DNA from: Pseudomonadota bacterium
GTDB lineage: Bacteria; Pseudomonadota; Alphaproteobacteria; Sphingomonadales; Sphingomonadaceae
Direction: 5' to 3'
Assembly (NCBI GenBank): GCA_947474905.1
Contig: CANJKQ010000041.1
Coordinates: 1 to 7,222 of the forward strand
Length of the DNA: 7,222 nt
Shown here: one piece after another, positions 1-6,312 of the stretch
Numbering within the stretch: position 1 is the first letter of the stretch
How the letters are laid out: every line of letters starts with the position of its first letter
Position numbers and translations under genes: made by a program
Notes under the pieces: generated by a model
The model's input: the letters and a program-made list of their open reading frames with translations, nothing else
Told to the model about the DNA's origin: nothing
Databases searched by the model: none

Positions 1-72
1 AGCTATCGCAACTTTTTTTATCCGCATCAGCGCTGGCAATTTACCGGCGTTCGCCTCGCCAAGGATTTGTGA
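1..72 (+). CDS. egtB: Ergothioneine synthesis protein EgtB (hercynine oxygenase), C-terminal end only
   Basis: Only the last 23 codons and the TGA stop are present; the rest lies beyond the left edge. The peptide contains YRNFFYPHQRWQFTGVRLA, which matches the characteristic end of EgtB, where the C-terminal FGE-sulfatase-like domain closes with a YRNFFPP..RWQFSGLRLA-type sequence. EgtB is a cytosolic non-heme iron enzyme that joins hercynine (trimethylhistidine) to a thiol donor using oxygen. The neighbour supports the call: egtD, which makes hercynine, begins inside this gene's stop codon. The short length limits confidence, but the motif plus the neighbour make other FGE-domain proteins unlikely. 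Confidence 0.85.
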   Translation, partial: SYRNFFYPHQRWQFTGVRLAKDL

Positions 73-1052
73 CCGTGCTCAAGCAGGAAATCGAGGATGG
101 CCAGGCGAGCCTGGCAGACCCGGCATTTCGTGCCGATGTGCTGACCGGCCTCGCCTCGCGCCCGCGCGCCATTCCGGCGCGCTGGTTCTACGATCATCGC
201 GGCTCGGAGCTGTTTGAGGACATTACTGACCTTCCCGAATATTATCCGACGCGCACTGAGCGTGCGATCCTTAGCCAAGCAGGGCCGGCGATTGCCGCCG
301 CGGTAGGGCAGGGGCGTGCGGTCGTCGAGTTCGGCTCGGGATCGTCGGCCAAGACGCCGCTGTTGCTCGGTGCCATTGCGCCTGCCGCTTATATTCCCAT
401 CGATATTTCGGGCGATTTTCTGCGCGAATCCGCCGCGCAACTTGCCGCGCAGTTCCCTGGTCTGCCGGTGCTGCCGATCGAGGCCGATTTCCTGCGCCCC
501 ATCGCGCTGCCCGACGGGATCGCCACGATGCCCAAGCTCGGCTTTTTCCCGGGCTCGACGATCGGCAACATGATCCCGCATTCCTCGGTCGATCTGCTGC
601 GGGCGATGCGGGCGTCGCTCGGCACCGGCGCGATGCTGCTGATCGGCATGGACCGGTTGAAGCAGGTCGATGTGCTGGTCCGCGCCTATGACGATGCGCA
701 GGGCGTGACCGCGCAATTCAACCTCAATCTGCTCGAACGGATCAACCGCGAGCTTGCCGGCACGATCCCGGTCGATGCCTTTGCCCATCGCGCCATCTGG
801 AACGACATGCGGTCGCGGATCGAGATGCATCTGGAAGCGACCCGCGACATCGCCTTCACCATTGAGGGCCGCGACTTCGCGATGCAGGCGGGCGAGACGA
901 TCCACACCGAAAACAGCCATAAATATGGCGAGCGCGACGCGCGCATCCTGCTCCGCGCCGGGGGCTGGACGCCGATTGTCGAATGGACCGATGCCGAGGA
1001 CCGTTTTGCCCTGATCCTCGCTGAAGCACAGCCGCCACGGCTCGCGCCGTGA
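69..1052 (+). CDS. egtD: L-histidine N-alpha-methyltransferase EgtD
   Basis: This 327-residue cytosolic enzyme trimethylates the alpha-amino group of histidine with S-adenosylmethionine to give hercynine, the first step of ergothioneine synthesis. The whole chain is the EgtD methyltransferase fold. Visible motifs are RWFYD at 39-42 (Tyr41 equivalent to a histidine-binding Tyr), the SAM loop EFGSGSSAKT at 87-96, the acidic residue of IPIDIS (Asp112), ADF at 139-141, FFPGSTIGN at 159-167 (Asn167), AYDDAQGVTAQFN with Tyr208, and TENS at 280-283 (Glu281, Ser283). These correspond to the substrate-binding Asn, Tyr, Glu and Ser known in mycobacterial EgtD. The start is GTG at 69, whose last two bases are in the egtB stop TGA (GTGA overlap), implying translational coupling. 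Length is normal for the family. Identification is firm; the GTG start is likely. Confidence 0.95.
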   Translation: MTVLKQEIEDGQASLADPAFRADVLTGLASRPRAIPARWFYDHRGSELFEDITDLPEYYPTRTERAILSQAGPAIAAAVGQGRAVVEFGSGSSAKTPLLLGAIAPAAYIPIDISGDFLRESAAQLAAQFPGLPVLPIEADFLRPIALPDGIATMPKLGFFPGSTIGNMIPHSSVDLLRAMRASLGTGAMLLIGMDRLKQVDVLVRAYDDAQGVTAQFNLNLLERINRELAGTIPVDAFAHRAIWNDMRSRIEMHLEATRDIAFTIEGRDFAMQAGETIHTENSHKYGERDARILLRAGGWTPIVEWTDAEDRFALILAEAQPPRLAP

Positions 1053-1062
1053 TCGCGCGCCC

Positions 1063-1091
1063 TTGATCTTGGCGCCCGCGCACAGGATAGG
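1063..1091 (+). promoter_or_regulatory. Possible sigma-70 type promoter for the hydroxybutyryl-CoA dehydrogenase gene
   Basis: TTGATC at 1063-1068 is followed after 17 nt by GATAGG at 1086-1091. That is a fair -35 match and a weak -10 match at ideal spacing. It lies in the 69-nt gap after egtD, about 30 nt upstream of the next start codon. It would let the dehydrogenase be transcribed separately from egtBD. Read-through from egtBD is equally possible, as I see no terminator in the gap. Confidence 0.25.
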
Positions 1092-1121
1092 GCGGCGAGA
1101 TCATAGCGGAAAGGCGAAATA

Positions 1122-1991
1122 ATGCAGACGATCGGCGTTATCGGCGCGGGCCAGATGGGCGCGGGCATTGCGCAGGTTTCGGCGCAGGCGGGGTATCGTG
1201 TGCTGCTGTCGGACGTCGATCAGGCGCGCGCCGAAGCTGGCAAAGCGGGCATTGCCAAGGCGCTGGGCCGACTGGTTGATAAGGAAAAGCTCACTGCCGA
1301 GGCGCGCGATGCCGCGCTCGCGCTGATCGAGCCGGTGGCTGATGTGTCGGCAATGGCGCCGTGCGGCCTCGTTATCGAAGCGGCGACCGAGCGTGAGGAA
1401 ATCAAGCGCGCGATTTTCGGCAATGTCGGCAAGGTGCTGGGGGCGGACGCGATCCTCGCCAGCAACACGTCATCGATTCCGATCACGCGCCTGGCGCAGG
1501 CCTCGCCCGATCCGGCGCGGTTCATGGGGGTGCATTTCTTCAACCCCGTGCCGGTGATGGGGCTGATCGAGCTGATCCGCGGGCTTGCCACCAGCGATGC
1601 CACCGTCGCGGCGGTGGAGGCGTTCGGCAAGTCGCTCGGCAAGGAAATCGTCCACGCCAATGACGCGCCCGGCTTCATTGTCAACCGCGTGCTGATGCCG
1701 ATGCTCAACGAAGCTTGCTTCGCGCTGGGCGAAGGCGTGGCGAGCGTGCGTGATATCGACACCGCCTGCCGTCTCGGCCTCAATCACCCGATGGGCCCGC
1801 TGACGCTGGCCGACTTTATCGGGCTCGACACCTGCCTCGAAATCACGCGCGTGCTGTTCGAGGGCACCGGCGACCCCAAATTCCGTCCCGCCCCGCTGCT
1901 CGTCAAATATGTCGAAGCGGGCTGGTATGGCCGGAAAGTGGGCCGGGGTTTCTACGATTATTCGGGCGCGGAGCCGGTGCCTACGCGGTGA
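1122..1991 (+). CDS. hbd: 3-hydroxybutyryl-CoA dehydrogenase
   Basis: This soluble 289-residue enzyme interconverts 3-hydroxyacyl-CoA and acetoacetyl-CoA with NAD(P). Such enzymes serve beta-oxidation, polyhydroxybutyrate or butanoate metabolism, or phenylacetate breakdown (PaaH type). The N-terminal Rossmann domain carries [11 protein letters not shown] at 8-18 and Asp31 at the end of the second strand. Active-site residues are Ser117 (in ASNTSS 113-118), His138 (GVHFFNP), Glu150 (LIELIRG) and Asn188 (GFIVNR), matching the known Ser/His/Glu/Asn set. The C-terminal 3HCDH domain shows [16 protein letters not shown] at 221-236. Length equals that of stand-alone short dehydrogenases, so it is not an FadB fusion. 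The ATG at 1122 has a GGAAAGG ribosome site at 1108-1114, 7 nt away. It is convergent with the next gene and overlaps its 3' end by 34 bp. The exact pathway cannot be told from this window. Confidence 0.93.
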   Translation: MQTIGVIGAGQMGAGIAQVSAQAGYRVLLSDVDQARAEAGKAGIAKALGRLVDKEKLTAEARDAALALIEPVADVSAMAPCGLVIEAATEREEIKRAIFGNVGKVLGADAILASNTSSIPITRLAQASPDPARFMGVHFFNPVPVMGLIELIRGLATSDATVAAVEAFGKSLGKEIVHANDAPGFIVNRVLMPMLNEACFALGEGVASVRDIDTACRLGLNHPMGPLTLADFIGLDTCLEITRVLFEGTGDPKFRPAPLLVKYVEAGWYGRKVGRGFYDYSGAEPVPTR

Positions 1992-2641
1992 GGCCACCCG
2001 GCGAGCAGGTCGAGCAGTCGCCGATAAACGGGAATCGAGATCAACGATATCTGTCCCAGATAGGGCGCCGTTGCGACCAACGCGACGATCATCGCGGTCG
2101 CGGCACCCAGGACGGTTGCCATCCCGCGCCGTCTGACCGCGGCGATATCCGCCTTGCTTGCCAGCGGATCGACAACGGGCGGCGAGGTCGCCAGCCGCTG
2201 CATCCTGACATTGAACAGTGCGGTGACCGTCAGCCAGAGGCAATAAAGCACGACCGGGACGCGCCGGTTGCCATAATCGCTCAAAAGGGCGGTAAAGAAC
2301 GGCAGCGCGGCGATTGAAAAGAGCAGCAGGATACTCGTCGGCATCAGCCGCTCACCCCAGTGCGTTGCGAAGCGGAACGCCCGGTGGTGCGCGCCCCAAA
2401 AGGCACCGATCACAAAGAAGCCGAGGGTGAAGCCCAGGAAATTGGGGATGACGTTGGCCAGCGCCTGGATGAATTGTTGCTCGGTCGCGCCATCGGGCAT
2501 GTTGGGGACGTGCAGCTCGATCACCAGCAGGGTGATCGCGATCGCGAACACCGCGTCGGAAAAGAAGATCAGCCGTTCCAGCGAATGTTCGCGCCCGTGG
2601 CGGTTCTCCAACTCGATCCCATTGTCGCTCGTCCCAGCCAC
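1958..2641 (-). CDS. TMEM175-family (DUF1211) integral membrane protein, probable potassium channel
   Basis: About 227 residues with six predicted membrane helices at roughly 25-43, 64-85, 100-122, 128-148, 171-191 and 194-213. Helix 1 holds the family signature [17 protein letters not shown] at 23-39, that is the R-x3-FSD motif (Arg23, Phe27-Ser28-Asp29) of bacterial TMEM175 channels. These form tetramers of six-helix subunits that conduct potassium. A second conserved block, [11 protein letters not shown], sits near 79-89. The start is uncertain: GTG at 2641 follows a GGGGG stretch by 5 nt and gives an N-terminus like that of relatives. An alternative GTG at 2665 would overlap the upstream nupC stop as GTGA and add 8 residues. 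It lies 20 nt downstream of nupC on the same strand, so co-transcription is likely. Its last 34 bp overlap the convergent dehydrogenase gene. The family is confident; channel activity is inferred from studied relatives. Confidence 0.85.
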   Translation of the reverse strand: MAGTSDNGIELENRHGREHSLERLIFFSDAVFAIAITLLVIELHVPNMPDGATEQQFIQALANVIPNFLGFTLGFFVIGAFWGAHHRAFRFATHWGERLMPTSILLLFSIAALPFFTALLSDYGNRRVPVVLYCLWLTVTALFNVRMQRLATSPPVVDPLASKADIAAVRRRGMATVLGAATAMIVALVATAPYLGQISLISIPVYRRLLDLLAGWPHRVGTGSAPE

Positions 2642-2661
2642 GGCTACCCCCGGTCTGCCTG

Positions 2662-3927
2662 TCACGCGATCAGCAACCCCGCCAGCGCCGCCGACATCAG
2701 GTTCGCGAGGCTCCCCGCCAGCAGTGCGCGCAGGCCCAGCCGGGCGATCGTCGGGCGCTGATTGGGGGCGAGGCTGCCTGCCGATGCCATCTGGATCGCG
2801 ATCGACGAGAAATTGGCAAAGCCGCACAGCGCGAACGTCACGATCGCGGTGGTGCGCGGGCTCAGCGTCTTGATCTGCCCCAGATCGATAAAGGCCACGA
2901 ATTCGTTGAGCACCACTTTGGTGCCGAGCAGGCCACCGGCGGTCGCCGTTTCGTTGGCGGGGATGTTGAGCAGATACATCATCGGCGACAGGATGACGCC
3001 CAGTATCTGCTGAAACGACAGGCCGGGATAGCCGAGCGCATTGCCGATCGCGCCCAAAATGCCGTTGGCCAGCGCCACCAGCGCCACGAACGCCAGCACC
3101 ATCGAGGCGACGGCGACCGCGATACGCACCCCCGTCTGCGCGCCCATCGCGGCGGCCATGATCAGGTTGGCGGGGCGCTCGCTCTCATCCTCGGGGTCGA
3201 CGACGCGCACCGCCTCGCCACCGCTCGCCATTTCGGCGGCGAGCGCGGGATCGTCGGGCATGATGATCTTGGCCATCAGCAGGCCGCCCGGCGCCGACAT
3301 GAACGAGGCGGCCAGCAGATATTGCAGCGACCCCGGGCCGAGCAGGGCTGCATAAGCCGCGAGAATGGTGCCCGCGACCCCCGCCATGCCCACCGACATC
3401 ACCGCAAACATCTGCGACGGCGCGAGGCCCGCGAGATAGGGGCGGATAACGAGGGGCGCCTCCGACTGGCCGACGAAAATGTTGGCGGCCGCGCACAAAG
3501 CCTCAACCTTGGACACGCCGACAATCGTCTCGATCGCGCCACCAACCCAGCGGACGACGAGCTGCATGATGCCGAGATAGTAAAGCACGCTCACCAGGCT
3601 GGCGAAGAAGATGATAACGGGCAGCGCCGAAAAAGCGAAGGCGGCGCCATATTTGGGGTCGCTGGCGAGCGGACCCAGGATCAGCTGCGTGCCGGCACCG
3701 GCATAGCCGAGCAGCGCCGACACGCCGCTTGCCAGCCCCTGGATCGCGGCGCGCCCGGCGGGCACATAAAGCACCAATGTCGCCGTCCCCGCCTGCAGCG
3801 CGAAGGCCGCCGCAACGACGCGCAGCCGGATGGCGCGGCGATTGCTGGAAAATAGCACCGCGACGCCCAGGATCACAGCGATCCCCGCCAGCCCGATCAA
3901 CAGGCGCTGGGTTTGCTCAGGCAGCAT
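2662..3927 (-). CDS. nupC: NupC/CNT-family concentrative nucleoside transporter
   Basis: This 421-residue inner-membrane protein should import nucleosides with a cation gradient (sodium or proton). The substrate-binding hairpin 1 region reads AANIFVGQSEAPLVIRPYL at 147-165, with Asn149, Val152, Gln154, Ser155 and Glu156 aligning with the nucleoside- and sodium-site residues of the Vibrio CNT (which has Thr at the Ser155 position). Further matches are NETATAGGLLGTKVVLNEF at 325-343 (Glu342) and CGFANFSSIAIQ at 368-379 (Asn372, Ser375). Many hydrophobic helices run throughout, with one polar loop at about 222-252. I chose the ATG at 3927 because it gives the usual CNT length; the frame stays open upstream to 4059 but that extension is Arg/Pro-rich and unlike the family. 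The ribosome site is weak (GGGGGAC about 10 nt upstream). The downstream partner is the TMEM175-type channel. Substrate range and coupling ion are not resolved. Confidence 0.92.
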   Translation of the reverse strand: MLPEQTQRLLIGLAGIAVILGVAVLFSSNRRAIRLRVVAAAFALQAGTATLVLYVPAGRAAIQGLASGVSALLGYAGAGTQLILGPLASDPKYGAAFAFSALPVIIFFASLVSVLYYLGIMQLVVRWVGGAIETIVGVSKVEALCAAANIFVGQSEAPLVIRPYLAGLAPSQMFAVMSVGMAGVAGTILAAYAALLGPGSLQYLLAASFMSAPGGLLMAKIIMPDDPALAAEMASGGEAVRVVDPEDESERPANLIMAAAMGAQTGVRIAVAVASMVLAFVALVALANGILGAIGNALGYPGLSFQQILGVILSPMMYLLNIPANETATAGGLLGTKVVLNEFVAFIDLGQIKTLSPRTTAIVTFALCGFANFSSIAIQMASAGSLAPNQRPTIARLGLRALLAGSLANLMSAALAGLLIA

Positions 3928-4067
3928 CGGCAGTAACGTCCCCCATGGTCGAAACCAAAGCTTTGCGGCGATGGCGGCGCGATGCAAGGGATTTGCGTGG
4001 GGTTGGCCGCCTATTCGCCGCCCAGGCGGACGGCGGAGCGGAGAACGATGCAGCGCCACTGACCGTC

Positions 4068-4136
4068 GCCCCAGCGCAAGCTGGGGCCGTAGGCGGACCG
4101 GCCCCCCGCTCTCGCGACCCCAGCTTTCGCTAGGGT
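4068..4136. repeat. REP-like paired-hairpin intergenic repeat, copy 1
   Basis: Two short hairpins of related sequence lie in opposite orientation. The first, 4068-4087, has an 8-bp perfect stem around the core CCCCAGCGCAAGCTGGGG (loop GCAA). The second, 4117-4136, pairs ACCCCAGC with GCTAGGGT around loop TTTC, with one C-A mismatch. The loop centres are 49 nt apart. Read on the minus strand the second is a CAGC-GAAA-GCTG form of the first, so the unit resembles a bacterial interspersed mosaic element built from two inverted REP sequences. A second copy lies at 4897-4979. Repeats of this CCCAGC/GCTGGG kind are, to my knowledge, common between genes in sphingomonads; that point is from memory. 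Confidence 0.75.
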
Positions 4137-4189
4137 GGCGATATTGCTCCCTTGGCTACGGATCGGCACGGGTGCGGTCGGACCCATGA

Positions 4190-4215
4190 TTGACCTTGGC
4201 CCCCGTTCCGCTAGC
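4190..4215 (+). promoter_or_regulatory. Candidate housekeeping promoter of yhhQ
   Basis: TTGACC at 4190-4195 is followed after 14 nt by GCTAGC at 4210-4215. This fits the Caulobacter sigma-73 consensus, TTGAC followed by 10-14 nt and GCTANA, apart from the last -10 base. Transcription would begin near 4222-4226, at or just before the ATG at 4226. The message would then be leaderless or nearly so, which agrees with the absence of a ribosome binding site there. Confidence 0.4.
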
Positions 4216-4225
4216 GTCGGCGCGC

Positions 4226-4894
4226 ATGACCGAGACCTCGCCCGCCATTCCGCGCTCGCTGTTCGCCTTTTCGATCTTCTATGGCGGCATGGTCTGCATA
4301 GCGGGCGTGCTCGGCAACAAGCAGGTCACGTTGGGGCCGATTTCGGCGATCGGGCCGCTGTTTGGGCTGGGGCCGCTCGCGATCGAGGCGGGGATTTTCG
4401 CGTTTCTGCTGCTGGTGGTGTTTTCGAGCGCGGTGGCGGAGCTGCACGGGCAGAAAATCGCAACCGGGCTGGTACGCTTCGGTTTCGTGCCGTTGGTCTT
4501 CTCGATCCTGCTGTCGCTGTTCGTCCTTGCCTTGCCGCCTGCGCCGGATATGGCGCCCGCACGGCGCGATGCCTTTGCGCTGATGATGGGGGCGACGCCG
4601 CGCATCTGGCTTGGCGGCATCATTTCCTATGGCGTGTCGCAAACGCTCAACGTCACCGTCTTTTCATGGATGAAGCGCGATGGCGGTGCGCTCCTCTGGC
4701 TGCGCGCGGGCGTGGCGAGCGTGACGAGCCAGATCGTCGATACGCTGTTGTTCGTGTCTATCGCGTTTCTGGGCGTGTTCCCTATCGGCGAATTGTTGCT
4801 GGGGCAGATGCTGGTCAAGGTGGTGCTGTCGGTGCTGATCGTGCCGCCGGTGATTTATCTGCTGGTTGCGCTAGGGCGCTGGCTGGATCGCTGA
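4226..4894 (+). CDS. yhhQ: Queuosine precursor transporter, YhhQ/VUT family (QPTR)
   Basis: This 222-residue inner-membrane protein probably imports queuine-pathway precursors (preQ0/preQ1), used to modify the wobble base of GUN-reading tRNAs. It has about six hydrophobic helices, near 11-29, 35-72, 85-104, 125-147, 162-184 and 188-218. Family landmarks are FSSAVAELHG at 66-75, ISYGVSQTLNVTVFSWMKR at 133-151 and WLRAGVASVTSQIVDTLLF at 158-176, where the SQ-x-x-D element (Ser168, Gln169, Asp172) is typical. In the earlier SQ block Asn142 stands where many relatives have Asp. Length matches the E. coli protein (221 residues). I chose the ATG at 4226 over an in-frame TTG at 4190, which lies in the likely promoter. 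There is no ribosome binding site, consistent with a leaderless message. No queuosine synthesis gene is nearby. A repeat begins 2 nt after the stop. Confidence 0.85.
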   Translation: MTETSPAIPRSLFAFSIFYGGMVCIAGVLGNKQVTLGPISAIGPLFGLGPLAIEAGIFAFLLLVVFSSAVAELHGQKIATGLVRFGFVPLVFSILLSLFVLALPPAPDMAPARRDAFALMMGATPRIWLGGIISYGVSQTLNVTVFSWMKRDGGALLWLRAGVASVTSQIVDTLLFVSIAFLGVFPIGELLLGQMLVKVVLSVLIVPPVIYLLVALGRWLDR

Positions 4895-4896
4895 GA

Positions 4897-4979
4897 CGTC
4901 GTCACCCCAGCGCAAGCTGGCGTCGTTTGCGAGGTTGCCCTTTTAGTCGATAGCGGTCCCAGCTTTTGCTGGGACGACG
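4897..4979. repeat. REP-like paired-hairpin intergenic repeat, copy 2
   Basis: This copy has the same architecture as that at 4068-4136. The first hairpin, 4904-4923, carries ACCCCAGCGCAAGCTGGCGT with one C-C mismatch and loop GCAA. The second, 4956-4975, is a perfect 8-bp stem, GTCCCAGC/GCTGGGAC, around loop TTTT. Loop centres are 52 nt apart. The ends form a perfect 7-bp inverted repeat, CGTCGTC at 4897-4903 and GACGACG at 4973-4979. The spacer does not match that of copy 1, so the two look like separate members of a family rather than a recent tandem duplication. It starts 2 nt after the yhhQ stop and may fold in the mRNA 3' end. No T-run follows either hairpin, so it is not a standard intrinsic terminator. 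Confidence 0.8.
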
Positions 4980-5039
4980 GCTTGATCGCGCGTGATCGAC
5001 GGGTAGCACCCGCGCCAGCATCCCGCTAAAGGCGCGCGG

Positions 5040-5939
5040 ATGACCGATCATTCGCCGTCCCCCGCGCTGCTCGCCAAGGCCGAAACGCTGACCGAGGCCT
5101 TGCCCTATATGCAGCGTTATGCCGGCGAGACATTCGTCGTCAAATATGGCGGCCACGCCATGGGCGATCCTGAGCTGGCCCGCGATTTCGCCGAAGACAT
5201 TGCGTTGCTGAAGGCCGTCGGCATCAACCCCGTCGTCGTCCATGGCGGCGGCCCGCAGATCGGCGCGATGCTGACTACGCTTGGCGTCGAATCGCGTTTT
5301 GTCGATGGCCTGCGCGTCACCGATGCCACGACCGCCAATGTCGCCGAAATGGTGTTGTCCGGCGCGATCAACAAGGAAATCGTCGCCTGGATTGGCCAGG
5401 CGGGTGGGCGTGCGGTCGGCATTTCGGGCAAGGATGCGGGCTTTGTCCGCGCCGCCAAGGTAACGCGGACCACGCGCGACCCCGACAGTAATATCGAGCG
5501 CGTGGTCGATCTGGGCTTTGTCGGCGAGCCGCACAGCGTTGACCGGCGCGTGATCGACACGCTGTCGGTCGCGGGCATGATCCCGGTGGTGGCGCCGATC
5601 GGGCTGGGCGATGACGGCGAAACCTATAACATCAACGCCGATACCATGGCGGGCGCGCTGGCGGCGGCGCTGGGGGCGCGGCGATTATTCTTGCTGACCG
5701 ATGTGGCAGGCGTGCTCGACAAGGCGGGCGACCTGCTGACCGACCTGACGCCTGGCGATATCGCCGCGCTGCGTGCCGATGGCACCATCACCGGCGGCAT
5801 GATCCCCAAGCTCGAGACGTGCATCACCGCGGTTGAGGCGGGGGTGGACGCCGCCGTCATCCTCGACGGCCGCATTCCCCATGCGATGCTGCTCGAAGTG
5901 TTCACCCGGCGCGGCGCGGGCACGCTGGTGCGGCGGTGA
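5040..5939 (+). CDS. argB: Acetylglutamate kinase ArgB
   Basis: This 299-residue cytosolic kinase phosphorylates N-acetyl-L-glutamate with ATP, the second step of arginine synthesis. Landmarks of the amino-acid-kinase fold are KYGGHAM at 35-41 (Lys35), VVHGGGPQI at 66-74, LRVTD at 91-95 (Arg92), NINAD at 197-201 (Asn197, Asp201), the nucleotide-side TDVAGVLD at 220-227, and [12 protein letters not shown] at 250-261 (Lys257). It is about 40 residues longer than the E. coli enzyme (258), with an N-terminal helix of some 30 residues before the first strand. That extension is typical of hexameric, arginine-inhibited kinases, so feedback control by arginine is likely (inference). The ATG at 5040 has an AAAGG ribosome site at 5028-5032, 7 nt away, inside GCTAAAGG, which also resembles a -10 element. 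yggT follows after 64 nt on the same strand. Confidence 0.96.
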   Translation: MTDHSPSPALLAKAETLTEALPYMQRYAGETFVVKYGGHAMGDPELARDFAEDIALLKAVGINPVVVHGGGPQIGAMLTTLGVESRFVDGLRVTDATTANVAEMVLSGAINKEIVAWIGQAGGRAVGISGKDAGFVRAAKVTRTTRDPDSNIERVVDLGFVGEPHSVDRRVIDTLSVAGMIPVVAPIGLGDDGETYNINADTMAGALAAALGARRLFLLTDVAGVLDKAGDLLTDLTPGDIAALRADGTITGGMIPKLETCITAVEAGVDAAVILDGRIPHAMLLEVFTRRGAGTLVRR

Positions 5940-6007
5940 TGCTTGCGCGCCTCCTGCGTTGCGCTATGCGTCGAATGGATGAAGGCCTGACGGAGATGAC
6001 GCGTTGA
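5939..6007 (+). CDS. Speculative 22-residue small ORF bridging argB and yggT
   Basis: An ATG at 5939-5941 shares its A with the argB stop (TGATG). The frame runs 22 codons, beginning [12 protein letters not shown], to a TGA at 6005-6007 that overlaps the TTG start of yggT (TTGA). Both junctions are of the type used in translational coupling. The peptide is basic in its first half, has no recognisable domain, and is too short to judge by codon use. The same stretch also carries a candidate promoter and the yggT ribosome site, so it may be non-coding leader. Treat it as a hypothesis. Confidence 0.2.
   Translation: MLARLLRCAMRRMDEGLTEMTR
5943..5968 (+). promoter_or_regulatory. Candidate promoter of yggT
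   Basis: TTGCGC at 5943-5948 is followed after exactly 14 nt by GCTATG at 5963-5968. The layout and spacing equal those of the candidate yhhQ promoter at 4190-4215 and resemble the alphaproteobacterial housekeeping promoter pattern. Transcription would start near 5976, giving a leader of about 28 nt with the CGGAG ribosome site at 5991-5995. The -35 match is only partial, and yggT could equally be read from the argB transcript. Confidence 0.3.
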
Positions 6008-6312
6008 TTACGGTGCTCGAAATCCTTGAGGTGTTGCTCCACGTCGCGCAGTGGATTGTTGTCATCCAAGCAATTATGTCGTGGTTGATCGCGTTCAACG
6101 TCATCAATACCTATAATGACGGCGTCCGTCAGATTTGGGCGACTTTGCAACGGCTTACCGATCCAATCTACCGTCCCATCCGACGGATCATGCCTGACTT
6201 CGGTCCGTTGGATCTGTCACCGATGGTCGTTCTTCTTATTCTCGTGATCCTGTCGGGGACCGTGGTCCCCAATCTTGAGCGGTTTGCGATCAACAACGGC
6301 GCGCAGCTCTGA
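6004..6312 (+). CDS. yggT: YggT-family small integral membrane protein
   Basis: This 102-residue protein has two hydrophobic helices, about 5-31 and 73-90, separated by the conserved block LTDPIYRPIRRIMPDFGPLD at 51-70 and followed by LSPMVVLLIL. That is the usual YggT/YlmG pattern of a short polar stretch rich in Pro and Arg between two membrane spans. Relatives have been linked to membrane-protein or division-related organisation, but the exact role is unsettled. The start is TTG at 6004: an in-frame stop at 5980-5982 leaves no ATG upstream, and CGGAG at 5991-5995 sits 8 nt before it. Base composition is lower in G+C than its neighbours, which may reflect its hydrophobic content. It follows argB on the same strand. 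Its stop directly abuts the stop of the convergent DUF2141 gene. Confidence 0.88.
   Translation: MITVLEILEVLLHVAQWIVVIQAIMSWLIAFNVINTYNDGVRQIWATLQRLTDPIYRPIRRIMPDFGPLDLSPMVVLLILVILSGTVVPNLERFAINNGAQL

Larger units (their letters stand above)
3928..4225. other. Intergenic region between divergent nupC and yhhQ
   Basis: About 300 bp without a convincing gene. It must hold the promoters of two divergent genes. The half next to nupC contains a perfect 10-bp palindrome, CAAAGCTTTG, at 3956-3965, some 28 nt before the nupC ATG, which might be an operator but could be chance. The middle holds the paired-hairpin repeat at 4068-4136. The half next to yhhQ has a candidate promoter at 4190-4215. I see no tRNA, riboswitch or clear nupC promoter. 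Confidence 0.6.

Noticed and set aside
27..920. A 297-codon open frame on the minus strand opposite egtD, rich in Arg, Asp and Gly
   Set aside because: It is the antisense reading of a high-GC gene whose plus-strand product is clearly EgtD. It has no recognisable domain and low-complexity charged composition.
1470..2243. A 257-codon minus-strand frame spanning the end of the dehydrogenase gene and the TMEM175 gene
   Set aside because: It covers parts of two well-identified genes in another frame and looks like Arg/Asp/His-rich shadow sequence.
2626..2640. CGTCCCAGC near the TMEM175 start, resembling one arm of the intergenic repeat
   Set aside because: There is no matching second arm or partner hairpin, and it is in or next to coding sequence, so a chance match is simpler.
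3956..3965. CAAAGCTTTG palindrome upstream of nupC as an operator
   Set aside because: A single 10-bp palindrome without a second copy, known regulator or adjoining promoter is too weak to call; it is only mentioned in the description of the intergenic region.
3928..4059. A 44-residue N-terminal extension of NupC from an upstream ATG
   Set aside because: The segment is Arg/Pro-rich and the ATG at 3927 already gives the usual family length with the binding residues at expected positions.
4956..4975. The perfect hairpin downstream of yhhQ as an intrinsic terminator
   Set aside because: No T-run follows the stem on either strand, and it is better explained as one half of the repeat element.
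6255..6270. A 7-bp inverted repeat (GGGGACC, 2-nt gap, GGTCCCC) near the end of yggT
   Set aside because: It lies in conserved coding sequence (SGTVVPN), has too tight a loop for an RNA hairpin at full length, and no T-run follows, so I do not call it a terminator.
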